NCBI GenBank assembly: GCA_963784995.1
Contig: CAWATZ010000004.1
Span: 248,001 to 312,000, forward strand
Source: CAWATZ01 sp963784995
GTDB lineage: Bacteria > Planctomycetota > Planctomycetia > Gemmatales > Gemmataceae
DNA length: 64,000 nucleotides
Direction: 5' to 3'
In this document: positions 35,693 to 49,500 of the stretch, piece after piece
How positions within the stretch are numbered: the first letter of the stretch is position 1
Layout of the letters: every line of letters starts with the position of its first letter
Notes under the pieces: generated by a model
Told to the model about the DNA's origin: nothing
Database searches by the model: none
Seen by the model: the letters and a program-made list of their open reading frames with translations, nothing else
Program-made: the position numbers and the translations under genes

Positions 35693-37311
35693 AGGCCTGC
35701 ATCCAGAAGAGCTGGTCATGGAAGACAAACGTCGGGGCGGCCGGCCCGGTTCCCATTCCGTAGGGCCCCACCGGAACCGTGAAGGAATTGACGCTGCGAT
35801 CAATCATGGTTCCGGGACGCACCACGTTGGTGAGCATCAGCGCCGTGTAGCCGAGCAGGATGCGGAAGTGGCGAATGGGCTCCAGTCCGACGTTGACACC
35901 CACTTCGGGAAGGATGCTGAACTCCGACCGCTGCCGGTTGCCGATGTTGCTGGGCTGCGTCAGGTAGCCGCCGGAAGTCGAGGCGATCTGGCCGGCAATC
36001 GGATCGTAGACCGAGGTCGAGCCGTTGATGTCCATTTTCTGGTCGTCGCCTCCCACGGCGATCTTGCCGAGCAGGGAGACGTACCACCAATCCTCTTCCC
36101 AGGCCAGCTGGCTGCCCACCTGCAAGCCGTAAAACGTGTTCGAGGTCCGGAACTGATCCTGGATGGAGAGGGCGTCCGGCGGATTGACAGGCGAGCCCAG
36201 GAAGTTGATCGCGCCAGGGACGAGCGGCGCGATGGCGTCGGCCAGGGTCAGACTCTCGTCCAGGCGCAGGGAGCGGAAGCCGAACAGGGCGCTGCCGTGC
36301 AGCCGGCCGGCATAAAAGTGATAGCGGCCGTTGACCTCGCCGCCGTACAGCTTGCTGGTGGCGATGACGCTGGCCCCGCCGGCCAGGAAGCCGGGGAAGC
36401 TGTCGATCAGGCTCCCTTCGTGGGGTATGTCTGCCGCGGTCGGCCCGGCCACGAAAAACAGCGGCGTGGCAATCAAGGGATTGCCGTTGTTATCGGAAGA
36501 AACACTGTAGCGAACGGCATTGGGCGGCAGATAGAACCCGCCGGCATCGATGGAGAAGCGACTCTGGGAATCCAGGAAGAGGCCTACCTGGCCGCTAACG
36601 CCCGAATTGCTGGGGAAATTCAGGGGGTTGTTGCCAAACAGCACCTGGGTGCCGGGTTGCCCCAGCGCTCCCGGATGGGTATCCAGGATTGACCCCGTCG
36701 TGACCAGGGGAACGCTCAGGGGCCCAGGCCGAACCCAGGCCCTCATGTAATCAGCCTGGACCCAGACACGGTGCGCCCCGGGGATCCTGGTCGGAACCCA
36801 GGTCGAAATGGAACGGCGACCAGCTGCTCGGTGGAGCCGCGTCCTCGTGAGGCGGAGGCAACTGCTGGGGGACCGGCGCTGAAGTGGCCTTCCCAGGCAA
36901 GACCGGGACAGCCCCCGCACCAGGCCCCGGAACCATCGCTCCGCCCGTGGCCGGGACGGAAACGGGCTTTCCGGAGGGAGGCCGCACGGCGGCTGCGGAC
37001 GCCGTGGCGGCCAGAACAGGAGAGGCAACCGGACGCGGAGAGGGAATCCTGGCGAAGGGGTAGGAATACCCGGGCATGACCGCCACCGGCCGGTACATTG
37101 GCGACGCGGCGGGAGTGTAGAAAGGATACGCCGAATTCGTGGCAGGGTAGTACTGGGCTTGGGGTTGCATCCCCCAGCCCGCGGGATACCCACCGTAGCC
37201 GGGATAGGTGGGGTAATAGCCGTTTGCCGGAGCAACGGGCCACTGTTGAGCGGCAGCGAACTGGCTGCTGGCCAGGAGCGCCACGGCACACAAAAGTCCC
37301 TTGCGCATCAT
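35664..37311 (-). CDS. BBP7-family outer-membrane beta-barrel protein (one frame break)
   Basis: Repaired length is about 548 residues. ATG 37311 opens a signal peptide (KGLLCAVALLASSQFAAAQ), then a Tyr/Pro/Gly-rich region (YYPTYPGYGGYPAGWG) and a Pro/Ala linker to ~175. The frame then moves by one base in a CCCCGGGG run at about 36775-36783. The second frame carries the barrel: RVWVQADYMRAWVRPGPLSV, LGQPGTQVLFG, then alternating strands to the C-terminal aromatic end GLQFYY. BBP7 proteins are a large planctomycete family with a barrel in the outer membrane; their function is not known, but porin or adhesion roles are suggested. It converges on the bat operon. Confidence 0.8.
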
Positions 37312-37585
37312 GCACCTGCCTTACACGTCCTTGTTCGCGGTCGAGAGGCTTGCTCCGTTTCCCGGAATGCTGCGTCCCTCTCCCGGCCAGGCAATCTCCA
37401 ACGGGTTGGACCCTCTCCACTCTCTTCCATCGGTCGAAACTGCCTGGCAAACCGAGCCGGGCTTGTGCCGTTCCCCGGTCTCGGTTTGCCGGCAGGCGGT
37501 CCAACCCCTACCGCTTCTCTGGCTTCCCCATCCCGGGCCGGTGGAGAGGCGCTCCACCGGGTGATCGCCATCCAGCGACCGCGAC

Positions 37586-40500
37586 TCATCCGATGTTAAT
37601 GGCACCGTGCGGGGAAACCGTGATTGTCAGGATCAGCGGAGGCAGTATTCCCGACTGGATTTCCAGCTCGAACGCTGTCGTCTTGGTGACGGCGGTGGCG
37701 CTGAAGTTCAGGCTGAAGGTGACGAGCCCACCGCTGAAGGTGCGGGTCAGCGTCCCGGTCAGGATGCCACTGGGCTCGCTGCCGCCGGTCGAACTCAGCA
37801 GCGTCACGGACACGGGCGAGCTGTAGTTGCCCACCTTGTTGTTTCCGGAATCCACGACCTCCAAGGGCAGCGCGAAGGCCGTCCCGGCAGTCGCGGTCAG
37901 GCTCGTGGCCCCCGACGTCGTCTTGATGGCGTTGGGGGTGCCGTAGAACGACTCCGTCAGGACGCTGGAGTAGGTCGCGGCATAGGTGGCGTTGCCGCTG
38001 TAGAACGCCTGCACCTTGTGCGAGCCCATCAGGCCGCTCGGCGTGAAGGTCACCGTGGGGCCGCTCAGAGCGAAGTTCTGGGCAGGGATCGCCTGGGCAC
38101 TGGCCAGCGACTGGCTGTCGATCAGGAAGGTGACGATCGGACTTCCGGTCGCGGCCCCGCTGGGGCTGATCGTGGCCGTGAAGCTCTGGGTCGCGGCGGT
38201 GAAGGTCAGCGTGTTCGTGGTCGCCAGGGCCACGTTCTGCGTGTACGTTTGCGTGCTGGCGGCGTTGAAATTGACGTTGCTCGTGCCGCCGTAGTTGATC
38301 GTGAACACGTGCGACCCGCCGGTGGTGAAGGTGTCGGTGAAAGTGGCAACACCCAGATGCACCGTCGCGCTGCCGGAGAGAACGCTGGCGCCGGAGCCGG
38401 TGCTCCAGGTGATGATCGTGGGCGAGTCGGGCATGCCGCCGGGGAAACTGGTATTGGCCACGTTCACGGTGAAGGTCACCGCCGTGCTCACCGGGGCCGA
38501 GACACCCACGTAGGCGGTCGGGTTGGTGCTGGTCCCGGAGTTGACGCTGGTGATGGCCGCGGCCGCCTTGCCGACGAGCTGGCTGGCGGTGTTGGAGATG
38601 ATGATGCCGCTGCCTGTCGCCAGGAGGGACGCCAGGCCCGTCGAGGGCGTGAACTTGGCCACGACCGAGGCCGCGGTCGTCCCCGCCGGCAGGGTGGACG
38701 TGGTGAAGGTGGCCACGTTGTTGCCGCTCAGCATCACCGAGGCCGCGGCCGTGGTCGAGCCGTTGACGTAGAAGTTCACCGTCCCCGAGACCTGGGCGGC
38801 CGGGATGGTGCTGGACGTGAGCGTGTCGGTGAAGGTGATGGCCTGGCCGTAGATCGACGAACCGCTGGCGGGGCTCAAGGTGCCGCTGAGCGAGGCCTTG
38901 GTGATGATCACCGCCACTCCGCCCGAGGCGGCGAGACTGGCGGCGAAGTCGGTGTCCGTCGAGCCCAGGTACTTGGCCGTGATCGTCTCGCTGGTGCTGA
39001 TCGGCAGCGCGGACGTGGTCAGGGTGACCGTCGCGACGCCGGGCGTGGTCGGCGTCCAGGTCCCCGGAGTGACGGCACCGGTGAAGGCGACGCCATTGAG
39101 GTAGAGCTGGACGGTGCCGGTCGTCGGCGACAGCGTCGAGGTGGTCGAGGTCACCGTGGCCGTGAAGGTCACCGCCTGACCGGCGACGAAGCTGTTGGGA
39201 GTACTCGGAGTCAGCACCAGTGAGGTCGTGGTGCTGACCGCCTGGACGGTGTAGGGGAGCGCCGAGGTGGTGCTGCTCGGGGCGTAGGTGCCGTCGGTGC
39301 TGCCGGAGTAGGCGGCGTTGAGCTGCTGGTTGGCACCGACCGGCAAGGAGCTGGTGGTCAGTTGGTAGACGCCGGGGCTGGGGTTGGTGACGGTGCCGGC
39401 GATGGGGTTGCCGGCCGAGATCGGCCCCAGGTAGAAGGTGACGTTGCCGGTCGTCGGCGGCACCGTTCCCGGAGCCGACACGGTGGCGGTCAAGGTCACC
39501 GCCGTGCCAAAGATAGTGGAGCCGGCCGGGGAGGCGGTCAGCGACGTGCTGGTGGCGCTGGAGAGCGTCTCCACCACCGTGTTGGAGGGCGGGCTGGCCT
39601 GGTAGGTGCTGCCGTTGCCCTCGTAGATGGCGGTGATGTTGTGAACGCCCGGAGTGTTGAAGGTGGTGGTGTAGGTGGCCACCCCGCTGCTGTTGACGTT
39701 GCCGCTGCCGAGCGGATTGGTGCCGTCGAAGAACTCCACCTGGTTGGTGCCGCCGCTGGGCACCGGGGACACCGTGGCCGTGAACGTGACCGACTGTCCC
39801 AGAATGGGGAAGAGCGGATCCTGGCCCACCGGGTTGGGGTTGGGCAACGACGAGCCGAGCATCACGCTGGTGCTGTAGGTGTTGACCGTGAAGCCGCCCG
39901 GCAGCGTGCTGGAAGCGGTGGTGTAGTTGTCGTTGGCCGTGGGGTTGTACACCGCCGTGATGGTCTGGTTGGTGCCCAGAGGCAGTGAGCTGGTGTTCAG
40001 CGAGTAACTGCCCGGGGTACTGGAATTGTAAAGGACTGTCCCCAGCAGGTCCGAGGGCTGGACGGCGCCGACGTAGAACGACACGGAGCCCATCGGGGTG
40101 GTGATGCCGGGCAGCGAGTTGGCCGGCGGCGCCACGGTGGCCGTGAAGGTGACCTGCTGCCCGAAGCTCGCCGAACTGACCGGCGAGCTGACCGTCACGA
40201 CCGGGGTCGCCTGGGTGATGCTCACCTGCACGCCGAGCGGCGAGGGGGTGGCCCCGTAATTGCCGTCGCCCTGGTAAGCGACCGTGACCGTGTACACCGA
40301 GCCGACGGCCAGGACGGTGTTGAACGTCGCCCCGGCGGTGTTGGCCGCGGTAACGCTGAGCGTGTCCACGGTGGCCGGGGTGGTGTTGAGCGTGAAGACC
40401 ACGTTGCCGGTGATGGCGTTGGGCGGCGGCGTGGTGACCGCCGTTTGCGGCGCCACGGTGATCGGCGCCACCACGATCGGCTGGCCGTACACCGCGGTGA

Positions 40501-43500
40501 TGATGTTCGGGACGCTGAGCGAGGTCGGGTTGACGCTGATCTGCTGGCTGACCGGCGTTGCCGTCACCGGCGCGAAGCTGCCGAAATCGGCGTTGTACGT
40601 CGCCGCCACCGAGTACGAGCCGGGGACCAGGGTCAGGTTGCCATAAACGTGACCGTGGGCGTCGGTGCCCACCGGGGCCTGGGGGTCAAACGCGGTGCCC
40701 GCGTGCAGGGTGGCGGTGATGGGCGGGAAGCTGGTGTCGGTCCAGGTGCCGCCGCTGGCCGTCTGCCCGGTGTGGCCGGTGGTCCCGTTGAGCAAGAACT
40801 GTGTCGTCGAGCCATTTACCAGGGTGATGGTGAAGGGCGGAGCCGTGTTGTTCAGGACGGACGCCAGGGCGCCGGTCATGCCGGTGAGTTCCACCGAGTC
40901 GCCGTTGGTCATGCCGGCCGTGCTGCTGGTCGTGATGACGATGCCCGCGGCCGTGCCCAGGGCCGTGGCGCTGCCGGACATGGTCAGGGTGTAGGTGACG
41001 GTATCGGTGGGCGGGATGGTGGTGCCGGCCTCCGGCGTCAGGTTGGCCATGAACTGGACGTCCTGGCCAAACACCGAGGTGCCGTTCGTGGACGACGTCA
41101 GGTTGATCGTCGTCGTGTCCAGCTCCGGAGTCAGCACCACGCTGGAGGCGGTCCAGGAACCAGTCCCGCTCGAGTCGGAGGTGTTGAGGCCGAGGCTGCT
41201 GGTGCCGTTCAGCGTGAACGCTCCCGAGCTTTGAACCGTGATGACGTAGTTGCCATTGGGGATCAGCGAATTGCCGATGATGGCGACGGTGTCGCCGGTC
41301 ACCAGGTCGGCGGTGTTGGAGTTGACGATGATGTCCTTCCCCAAGGACGCCTGGACCAGGCCGATGGGGCCGGCCGGGTTGTAGTTGACCTGGAAGCTCT
41401 GACCGCCCACCAGCAGCGTTTGACCGTTGGTCACCTGCTTGCCGGCGGTGTCGGTGAAGTTCCCCTGGATGGTGGCGCTGCCGGTCGTCTGGATGATGGT
41501 GATCGGCTTGGTCGTCAGCGGCACGTAGAGGTTGCTGCCGGTCAGCTTGGTGCCGTTGGTGCCGGCGCCGAGGTTCAGACCGGACCCGGCCGCGGTGCCG
41601 TTGACTACCAGCAGGCTGAACGGGCCGACGCTGGGGAAGTTGCCGGTGACGTTGAAGGCGGTCGTGTTGCTCCACGTTTCCATGGTGGCGCCGACGTTGT
41701 TCGTCAGGATGTCCGTGGTCGGGCTGCTTTCGCCCGGAGACACAGTCCCATTGGGTGTCGGCGTGATCAGTCCGACGCTGCCCTGGCCGCTGAGGGTGCC
41801 GCCGGCCAGGGTGACCGTGCCGGTGCCGCCCAGCAGCAAGCCATCGACCTGCAGCGTGCCGCCGGTGATGGTGGTCGTGCCGGTGTAGGTCTCGTTGTTG
41901 GTGATTTGCAGCGTGCCGCCGCCCGCCTTGGTCAGGCCGGCGCCTGCGGTGGCGGGCACGATCAGGGCCGCGATGGTCATGTCCGGGGCCGGCGCCAGGG
42001 CGCCCGGTCCGTTCACGGTGATCGTCGGCGTGCCCGAGGTGGCCGTTCCCAGGGTCAGGGTGCCGCTGCCGAGGACCTGAGAGGGACTGCCCGCGGTGAT
42101 CAGCGGAACGTCGGTCCAGGTGCCGGTGGTGGCGGAGCCAACGTAGCCGGCGCTGGCGGTGCCGTTGAGCGCGAACGACGTCGGGCTGAGCATGGTGATG
42201 GTGAAGGTGAAACCGCTGATGGCGGCAAACCCGGTCACGTTGGTGAGTTTGACGTTGTCGCCGGTGGTCAGGCCGACGTTGCCGGTCGCGGTGACGACCA
42301 CCGGGGTCGTGCCGCTGCCCACGGCCGAGGCGATGGTGCCGGTGAGGTTGACCACCGGGCTGGCGGCGCCCGTCAGGCTGCCGGTCACCGTCAGCGTGCT
42401 GCCGGCCGGATCGTTGACCTGGCCGCCGCCCATGGTCAGCGCCTGAACCGTCTCCGACTTGCCGTTGAGGTTGAACACGCCGTCGCCGTTGATCGTGACG
42501 GTGGCGGTGGGGCTGGGGACCTGGTTGCTGGCCAGGTCCTTGACCACGTCGCTGCCCAGGGCGCCGGTGTTGGTGCCGATGGTCAGGTTGCCGGGGATGG
42601 CCGTGCCGGTGACGCCCAGCTGCAGCGTGCCGCCGTTGACGCTGGTCAGGCCGCCGTAAGTGTTGCTGTACGTGCCGGATTCAGTCACCGTGCCGGAGCC
42701 GAGCTTGGTCAGGCCGATGCCGGCGCCGTTGTCACCGACCGGCGCGGCGATGGTCAGTGTCGAGCCGGCGTCGGCGCCGATGGTCCCGGCGTTGCCCAGG
42801 GCGGCGCTGCTCACCAGGGTGATGGGCTGCGCCCAGGTGTTGGTGCCGCTGACGTTCTCCAGAGCGCCATTGAGGTTGACGCCGGTGCCGATCAGCGTCA
42901 GCGGTTCGGTGGCGACGTTGACGCCGCCGGCGACCTGCAAGGCCGAGGTGGCGTAGGCCGTCGTCGCCGTCGCTCCGTTGGCGCCGGTGGCCGAGAGCAG
43001 CGCCAGGATGGTGCTGGACTGGCCGAAGCCGCCGCCAAAGTCGATCGTGTAGACGTTGCTGTTGCTGCCCGTGCCCTGGCTCACTTGCACCGAGCCGCTG
43101 GTGCCGGTCCAGGTGCCATCGGGAACGAAGGGTGGGTTGGCGGTGAAGGCCCCGGTGGTATTGGTGTTGTTGAGGGTGAACGAGGTCGGGCTGACCACGG
43201 TGATCGTATAGGTGCCGTCCGCGAAGCCGGTGCCGCTGATCGTCACCGTGGCGCCGTTGACCAGCCCCGTGGGGCCGCTGGTGGTGATGGTCACCGGACC
43301 GTTGTTGGCCACGGCCTGGGTGATGCTGCCGTTCAGTGTGATCGCGGGCAGAGCGCCAAGGGCGGTCTGCATGTCCTGGGCGACGTTGGTGATGGTCCAG
43401 GTGGCGCCGGCGGTGGCGCCGTTGCCGGAGGAACTGGTGCCGTTGAGCGAGAAGTGCGTGCCGTCGATGACCGTGACGGCGTAGGTGCCGTTGGCGGCGG

Positions 43501-46500
43501 GGAAGGCCGTCTCGCCGCTGATCGTCACCACGTCGCCGGTGCTCAGAGTGCCCGTGCTCGGCGTGGTGATGACGATCGGGCCGGTGCCGTTGCCGTTGGC
43601 CTGGCTGACCGTGCCGCCCAGCGTGACCGAGGTGGCGAAGCCGGCGCCGACGCCGTTGAATTGCAGGTTGACCGTGCCCGTGGTGCCGGTCACCGTCACC
43701 GTCTGGACCGTGGTGGGATTGACCACGGTGCCGTGGGCGCCGTCTTGAATCACCTGGGTGTTCGAGGTGCTCCAGCTGCCGCCGCTGCCGCCGCCAAAAG
43801 CGCTGGTGCCGTTGAGGAAGAACGAGGTCGGACTGAGGACGGTGATGGTGTAGGTGTTGTTGTTGACCAGGCCGCCCAGGGCGCCGGTCACACCCAGCAG
43901 AGTAACGACCGAACCGGTGCTCAGACCCGTCGGGCTGGCCGTGGTGACGGTAATGACCCCGCCGGCGGCGCTCAGGCTCTGCACGGAACCGCTCAGGCCG
44001 GTGATCAGCGGCTGGGTGCTGTTGGCCACGAGGCCGCCGCCGAAGGTGATGGTGAACAGGTTACTGCTCTGGCTGACGGTCACGCCGCTGTTCCAGGTGC
44101 CGCCGGAGCCGGTGTCCGTGCCGGTGGTGACGGTGCCGTTAAGGTAGAACGACGTTGGGCTCTGGACCGTGACGGTGTAGGTGGTGCCGTTGACCAGTTC
44201 GCCGTTGGTTACGAGCGTTCCCGTCACGCCGTTGAAGGTAACGGTTTCGCCGGTGGTGAGGCCGGTGGGGGCGGTGGTGGTGACGAGGATGCCCTGAGCC
44301 GTGATCTGGACCGCGCCAGCGGTCGAGGCGACGAAGCCGCTCAGGCCGATGGTCGAGAGGGCGTTGAGGGCTTTCTGCATGTCCAGGGCCAGGTTGGGAT
44401 CACCCACGGTCAGGGCCCCAGCCGTGCCGGGGGCCGGGGTGGACGCCCCCTCGAAGAACAGCTGGAACTGACCGGTGGCCGATCCGTTGACGGTGATCGC
44501 TTGCATTTCGTTGGCCACGCCGCCCAGGCCCGAGGCGTTCTGGACGCTCAGGATGCCCTGGTTGACGTAGGTGCCGCCCAGGTAGCTGTTGGCGCTGGTG
44601 AAGGCCAGCGTGCCCGGGCCCACCTTGGAGAGCGAGGAGGCAATGGGCACCAGCACCGGGTTGGGGTCCTGGACCTGGCCGTTGACGTTCAGGTCCGAGG
44701 AGCCATCGACCCCGATGACGCTGTTGCTGGCCAGGGTAATGGAGCTGCCCCAGACGTTGGCCGTGGCGCCGTTGTCCACCACGTTCTCCAGGGCGCCGCT
44801 GCCGTTGAAGCCGGCCCCGTTGAGCGTCAGGGCCTCGTTGGTGACGTTGAGGGGGCTGTTGCTGCCGTCCAGCTGCAGGGTGGCCCCGGACTGGACCACG
44901 GTGCCCTGGTTGCCGGCCGGGTTGCCCAGGGCCCCGCTTTGCTGGATGCGCAGGTCGCCGGCATAGACCAGGGTCGAGCCGCTGAAGGTGTTCTTGCCCC
45001 CGGTCGGGTTCAGGATCAGCTCGCCGGGGTTGGACTGCTGCAGCGGATTGAAGCTCAGTCCCAGCGTGGTGCCGGCGGCCTGGCTGATGACGCCGTTGAT
45101 GGTCAGGCTGTCGGTCGGGTTGGTGGCGAAGACGCCGACAACCACGTTGCTGGCGGGCGTCGGCGTGGTCGCCGTCAAGGGGAACTGCGTGTCCTGGGCC
45201 AGGGTCACCGAACCGTTCCAGGTGTTGGTGCCGGTGAAGCTGTCCAGCACGCCGGTGTTGCCGTTGCCGGCGCCGGAGATGCGCAGGCTCTCGGTTTGCG
45301 GGACAATGATGGCCCCCGTCACGGTGACTGTGCCCGGCTGCGTGGCCGGCACCGAGGCGGTCATGAACGGCAGCGGCAACTGCGCCAGGATGCCGCCGAA
45401 GTTGATCGTGAACACCGTGTCCGACGCGTTGGCGGTCACCGTGATCGGGTTGGGGGCCAGCGTGTTGTTGGGTGCGCTCACGTTCGCCCTGGCGCCGTCG
45501 GAGGAAGTGACGGCGGCCGTGATCGGCAGGACGGTGGTGGCCAGGGGCCCCTCCAGGCTGATCAGGAAGCCGGTGTCGGTCGAGTTGGCGGTGACCTTGA
45601 CGCTGGCGCCCGGCACGCTGCTGATCGACGGCAGGCTGTCCAGGGCGTTCTGGATGTTGGTGGCATCGGTGGCCATGACACCGGTGTAGACGATCGGCGT
45701 GGTCGTCGTGGAGCCGTTGAAGGTCAGGTTGAAGGCGGTGCTGCCGGCGATGGCGGCGGTGAGACTGAGGACCTGGATGTTCAGGCTGTCCAGGAAACTC
45801 TGGATCGAATTGGCGTCGGTGGCGCCGGTGCCGGTGTAGGTGATCGGGTTGGCGTCCTGGACGCCGTTGAAGCCCAGGTTGAGCTGGGTGGTGCCGCCGA
45901 GGGCGCCGGCGAGCGTGAGCAGTTGCTGGGTGTTGTTGACGTTCTCCAGCAGCAGCTGTCCTCCGTCCAGCACGGTGGTCGTTGTGGGCGTGGTCGCGGG
46001 ATTGAAGGAGTTGAGGGCATTGCCGTTCTGAACGATCAGCACACCCTGGGAGACGACCGTGCCGCCGGCGAAGGTGTTCGGGGTGGTCGTGTCCACCGGG
46101 ATGGTGAAGGTGCTCTTGCCGCCGTAGCTGTTGGCGTCGCCCAGGACCAGCGTACCGCCCTGTTCCAGGACCAGGTCATAGCCGTTGCCGTCGTCGGTGA
46201 TCGAGCCGCCATTGTCGATGGCGAGGGTGCTGCCGGCCTGCACGCCGATGGTGGCATTGGAGCCCAGGGTGATGGTGCCGGTGTAGGTGGCGCTGCTCAG
46301 GACGCTGAACAGGGCGCCGACGTTGTGGCCGTTGATCGCAATGCCGTCGCCGAACAGCGTGATGGGCTCGTTGAAGAGGTTGGATTGCAGCTCCAGGACG
46401 GCCCCGGACTCGACCGTGGTGCTGAGGCCGCTGAGGGCCAGCGGGTTGTTGACGATCAGCACTCCTTGCTGGACGTCGGTCAAGCCGGCGTAGGTGTTGA

Positions 46501-49500
46501 CGGCATCCAGCTCCAGGTTGCCCTTGCCGAACTTGGTGAGGGTGTTGCTGTTGCCGGCGCCGGTGCCCGGCAGATCGCTGATGGTGCCCGAGATGGTGAA
46601 CTGGGTCGTGAACACGCCGTTGTGGATGCTCTGAACTCCCAGCGTGCTGATGGTGGTCGGTCCGGCCAGCTCGATCGGGCCGGCCCAGGTCGATTGGCCG
46701 CTGGTGGCGATCAGGCCGCCACTGGGAACGGTCTGCGGCCGCTCCAAGGAGCCATCGTTGGAGCTGACCGCGGTCACCGGCGTGGTGCCGGCCAGGCTGC
46801 CGAAGTAGCTGATGCTGAATGAGGTGTCGGTCAGCTGGTTGGTGGTGGACACGCTCACCGAGCCCGGGATGTTGTTGGTTGTCAGCAGCGTGTTGATGGC
46901 CGACTGGATGTCGTAAGCATCGTTGCTGCCGGGGGCCTCGTTGACCGTGCCGTCGATGCTGGGGCCGACGTAAGAGATGGAACTGGTCTTGTACGTCGTG
47001 CCGTTGATGGTGAGGGACACGGTAAACGTGGTGCTGCCGGCGGTGGGGTTGTTGAAGGTGAGGCTCTGCTGCGTTCCCGGGGTGCTGTCCAGGGTCAGCT
47101 GGTAGACGCCGCCGCCGTAGGCCCCGGCCACCAGGGTGTTGGTGTTCAGGTTGAGGGCCAGGGCCTTCACCTGGACGGTGGGCATCCCGGCGCCAAATTG
47201 CGACCAGGAGGCGCCGCCGTTGGTGGAGGAGTAAACGCCTTCGTCCGTGCCGACGTACGTGTTGCCGGTGCGCGGGTCGAGTTGCAGCGACCAGGCCGGG
47301 GTGTTGGGCAGGTTGTTGCTGATGTCGGTCCAGGTCTGGCCAGCGTTGGTCGATTCCCACACCTGGCCGCCGCCGAAGGCGGCGCGGATGGCGTAGACGG
47401 TGTAGCTGTTGCGCGGATCGACCACCAGCTGGTTGATCGAGCCCAGCTGGTTCAGACCCGTGTTGGTACTGATGTCCGACCAGGTGGTGCCGCCGTCCTG
47501 TGTCACGGCGATGTTGGTGCCGTCGGTGACGTAAATGGTGTTGGGATCGTAGGCGTTGGCCCCCATGTCGGCCACGCTGCCGTCGGCAGGATCGTTCTCG
47601 AAGGTGCCCTGGTAGGTGGCCAGGGCGATGGCCGTGGTCTGCTCGTTGCTGAGCTTGATCCCGCCCGGGAAGGTGATGCTGTTCAGGTTGGTGCCGATGT
47701 CCGTCCAGGAGGCGCCGCCGTTGAGCGATTGCAGCAGGACCGATGGTTGGGGGGAGAGAATTGAGAACTCACCGCCGACCACCAGGCGATTGGGATTGAC
47801 GCTGTCAATGGCGAAGGGGAAGATCGATTCGTCGATGGGGGACTGATCCGCCAGGGTGGCATCGGTGGCCTGGGTGAGGATGGCGGTCCAGGTGCCCGCG
47901 GCGCCGCCCTGGGTGGACTTGTACAGGGTCGCATCCCCGAAGAAGCTGGGCGCGGTGTAGCCCACGGCGTAGGCGATGTTGCCGTTCTGCGGATCGAAGG
48001 CCACCGCACCGCCTTCCAGGGCGCCCGCGGACGTGCCGGTGGTGATGCTGGTCTGGTTGGTGACGTTGCTCCAGGTGCCGTTGCCGGTCGTTTCGATGAT
48101 GCCGTTCATCTGCGTGCCGGCCAGGATCACGTTGGGGTTGTTCGGGTTGATGGCGACGCTGTTGATCTGCGTGATCGCCAGGTTGCCGTTGACGTCGGTC
48201 CAATCGTTGGTCAGCTCGTTGAGTGCCCAGATGCCGCCGTCGCCGACGAAGTACACGTAGTCGTTGGGACCCGGGCCCTGGGCGATGGCGTGAATGTCGG
48301 GGCCGGGGCTGTTGCCGTTGGCATCGACCGTGATGTCGGTCCAGACACCGCCCTTGTAGTTCCAGACTTCCCCGGCGATGGGGCTGTAGTTGAAGATGGA
48401 GTTGTAGGCCACTTCGCCGGCGACGTACAGGCCAAAGGGAGGGTTGTAGTAGATGGCGTTGTCGTACAGGCCGCCCTTCTGGCCGTTGCCGGATCCTTGC
48501 AGATACTCTTCGCCATTGGTGAAAGGTGGAGAGGGGATGGCCGCCCAGTCGGCGTAGCTGCCGGTCGGGCCGTTGATGCTGACCTGGTAGATGCCGTTGA
48601 GATCGCCGAAACCGTTGGCCGTCGAGGCGAAGAGTGTGCCGCCGTTGCCGGTCGTGAGCTTGATGTTGCCGTTGTCCTGTCCGGGGACGCTGACGCCGTT
48701 GGGGAATTCGGCGGCGCTCTCCTCGTCCGGCGTGTTCATGAAGGTCACGCCATCGATCGGGTCGCCGACGTACCAGCCTTGATTGCCGCCGCCGCCGCCG
48801 AGGGTGCCGAAGGGGTTCGGCGTCCAGTAAACGGCGTTGTTGGGCGACCCGGTGCCGGTGCCCAGGGCCGCAAACAGGTTGCCGCCCAGCATCGCCAGGC
48901 TGGTCCAGGTGGCGTTGGTCTGGGGGAAGGAAAGCTGATAGTTGTCGTCGGGGCCAGGCGTGTTGGGGAACGAAGGCATCCCGGGAGCCGCCGGATCGTA
49001 AATCAGGTCGTTGGCGTTGCCGCTGACCACGCTGCCCCGATTATTGCTGACCACGTCCGTGATGTCGGTGTAGACGCCACCCATGTACCGCCAGACGCCC
49101 GGGTCGCCCTGGGCGCCGTTGACGACCGTCAGGGGACCGCCCTGGACCGTCTCACGGAGGGTCTGAGTGGGCTGAGGGGGCATGAAGGGGAAGGGGTTGA
49201 CGGGGCTGGGCGGAATCACCAGTTGCAGGTCCCCCTGCAGGTTGGTCTGGGCCAGGGCGCCGTTGAACTCGACCAGGAAGCTGTAGTTGTTGTTGAACCC
49301 CCCGAACCCGTGATGATGGCCGAAGCCGCCGGCGGACGGCGGCGCGGGCGTCACCGTCACGCTGCCGGTGGCGAAGGTGAGGGCCAGCAGGTTGTTTATG
49401 GCATTCTGAATCTGCAGGGCGTCGGCGTCGTCGGCGACGGCCCACTGGCCGCTGTTGGTTTCCGCGAAGTTGCCGCTGGTGCCGTTGAGCGAGAAGTGCG

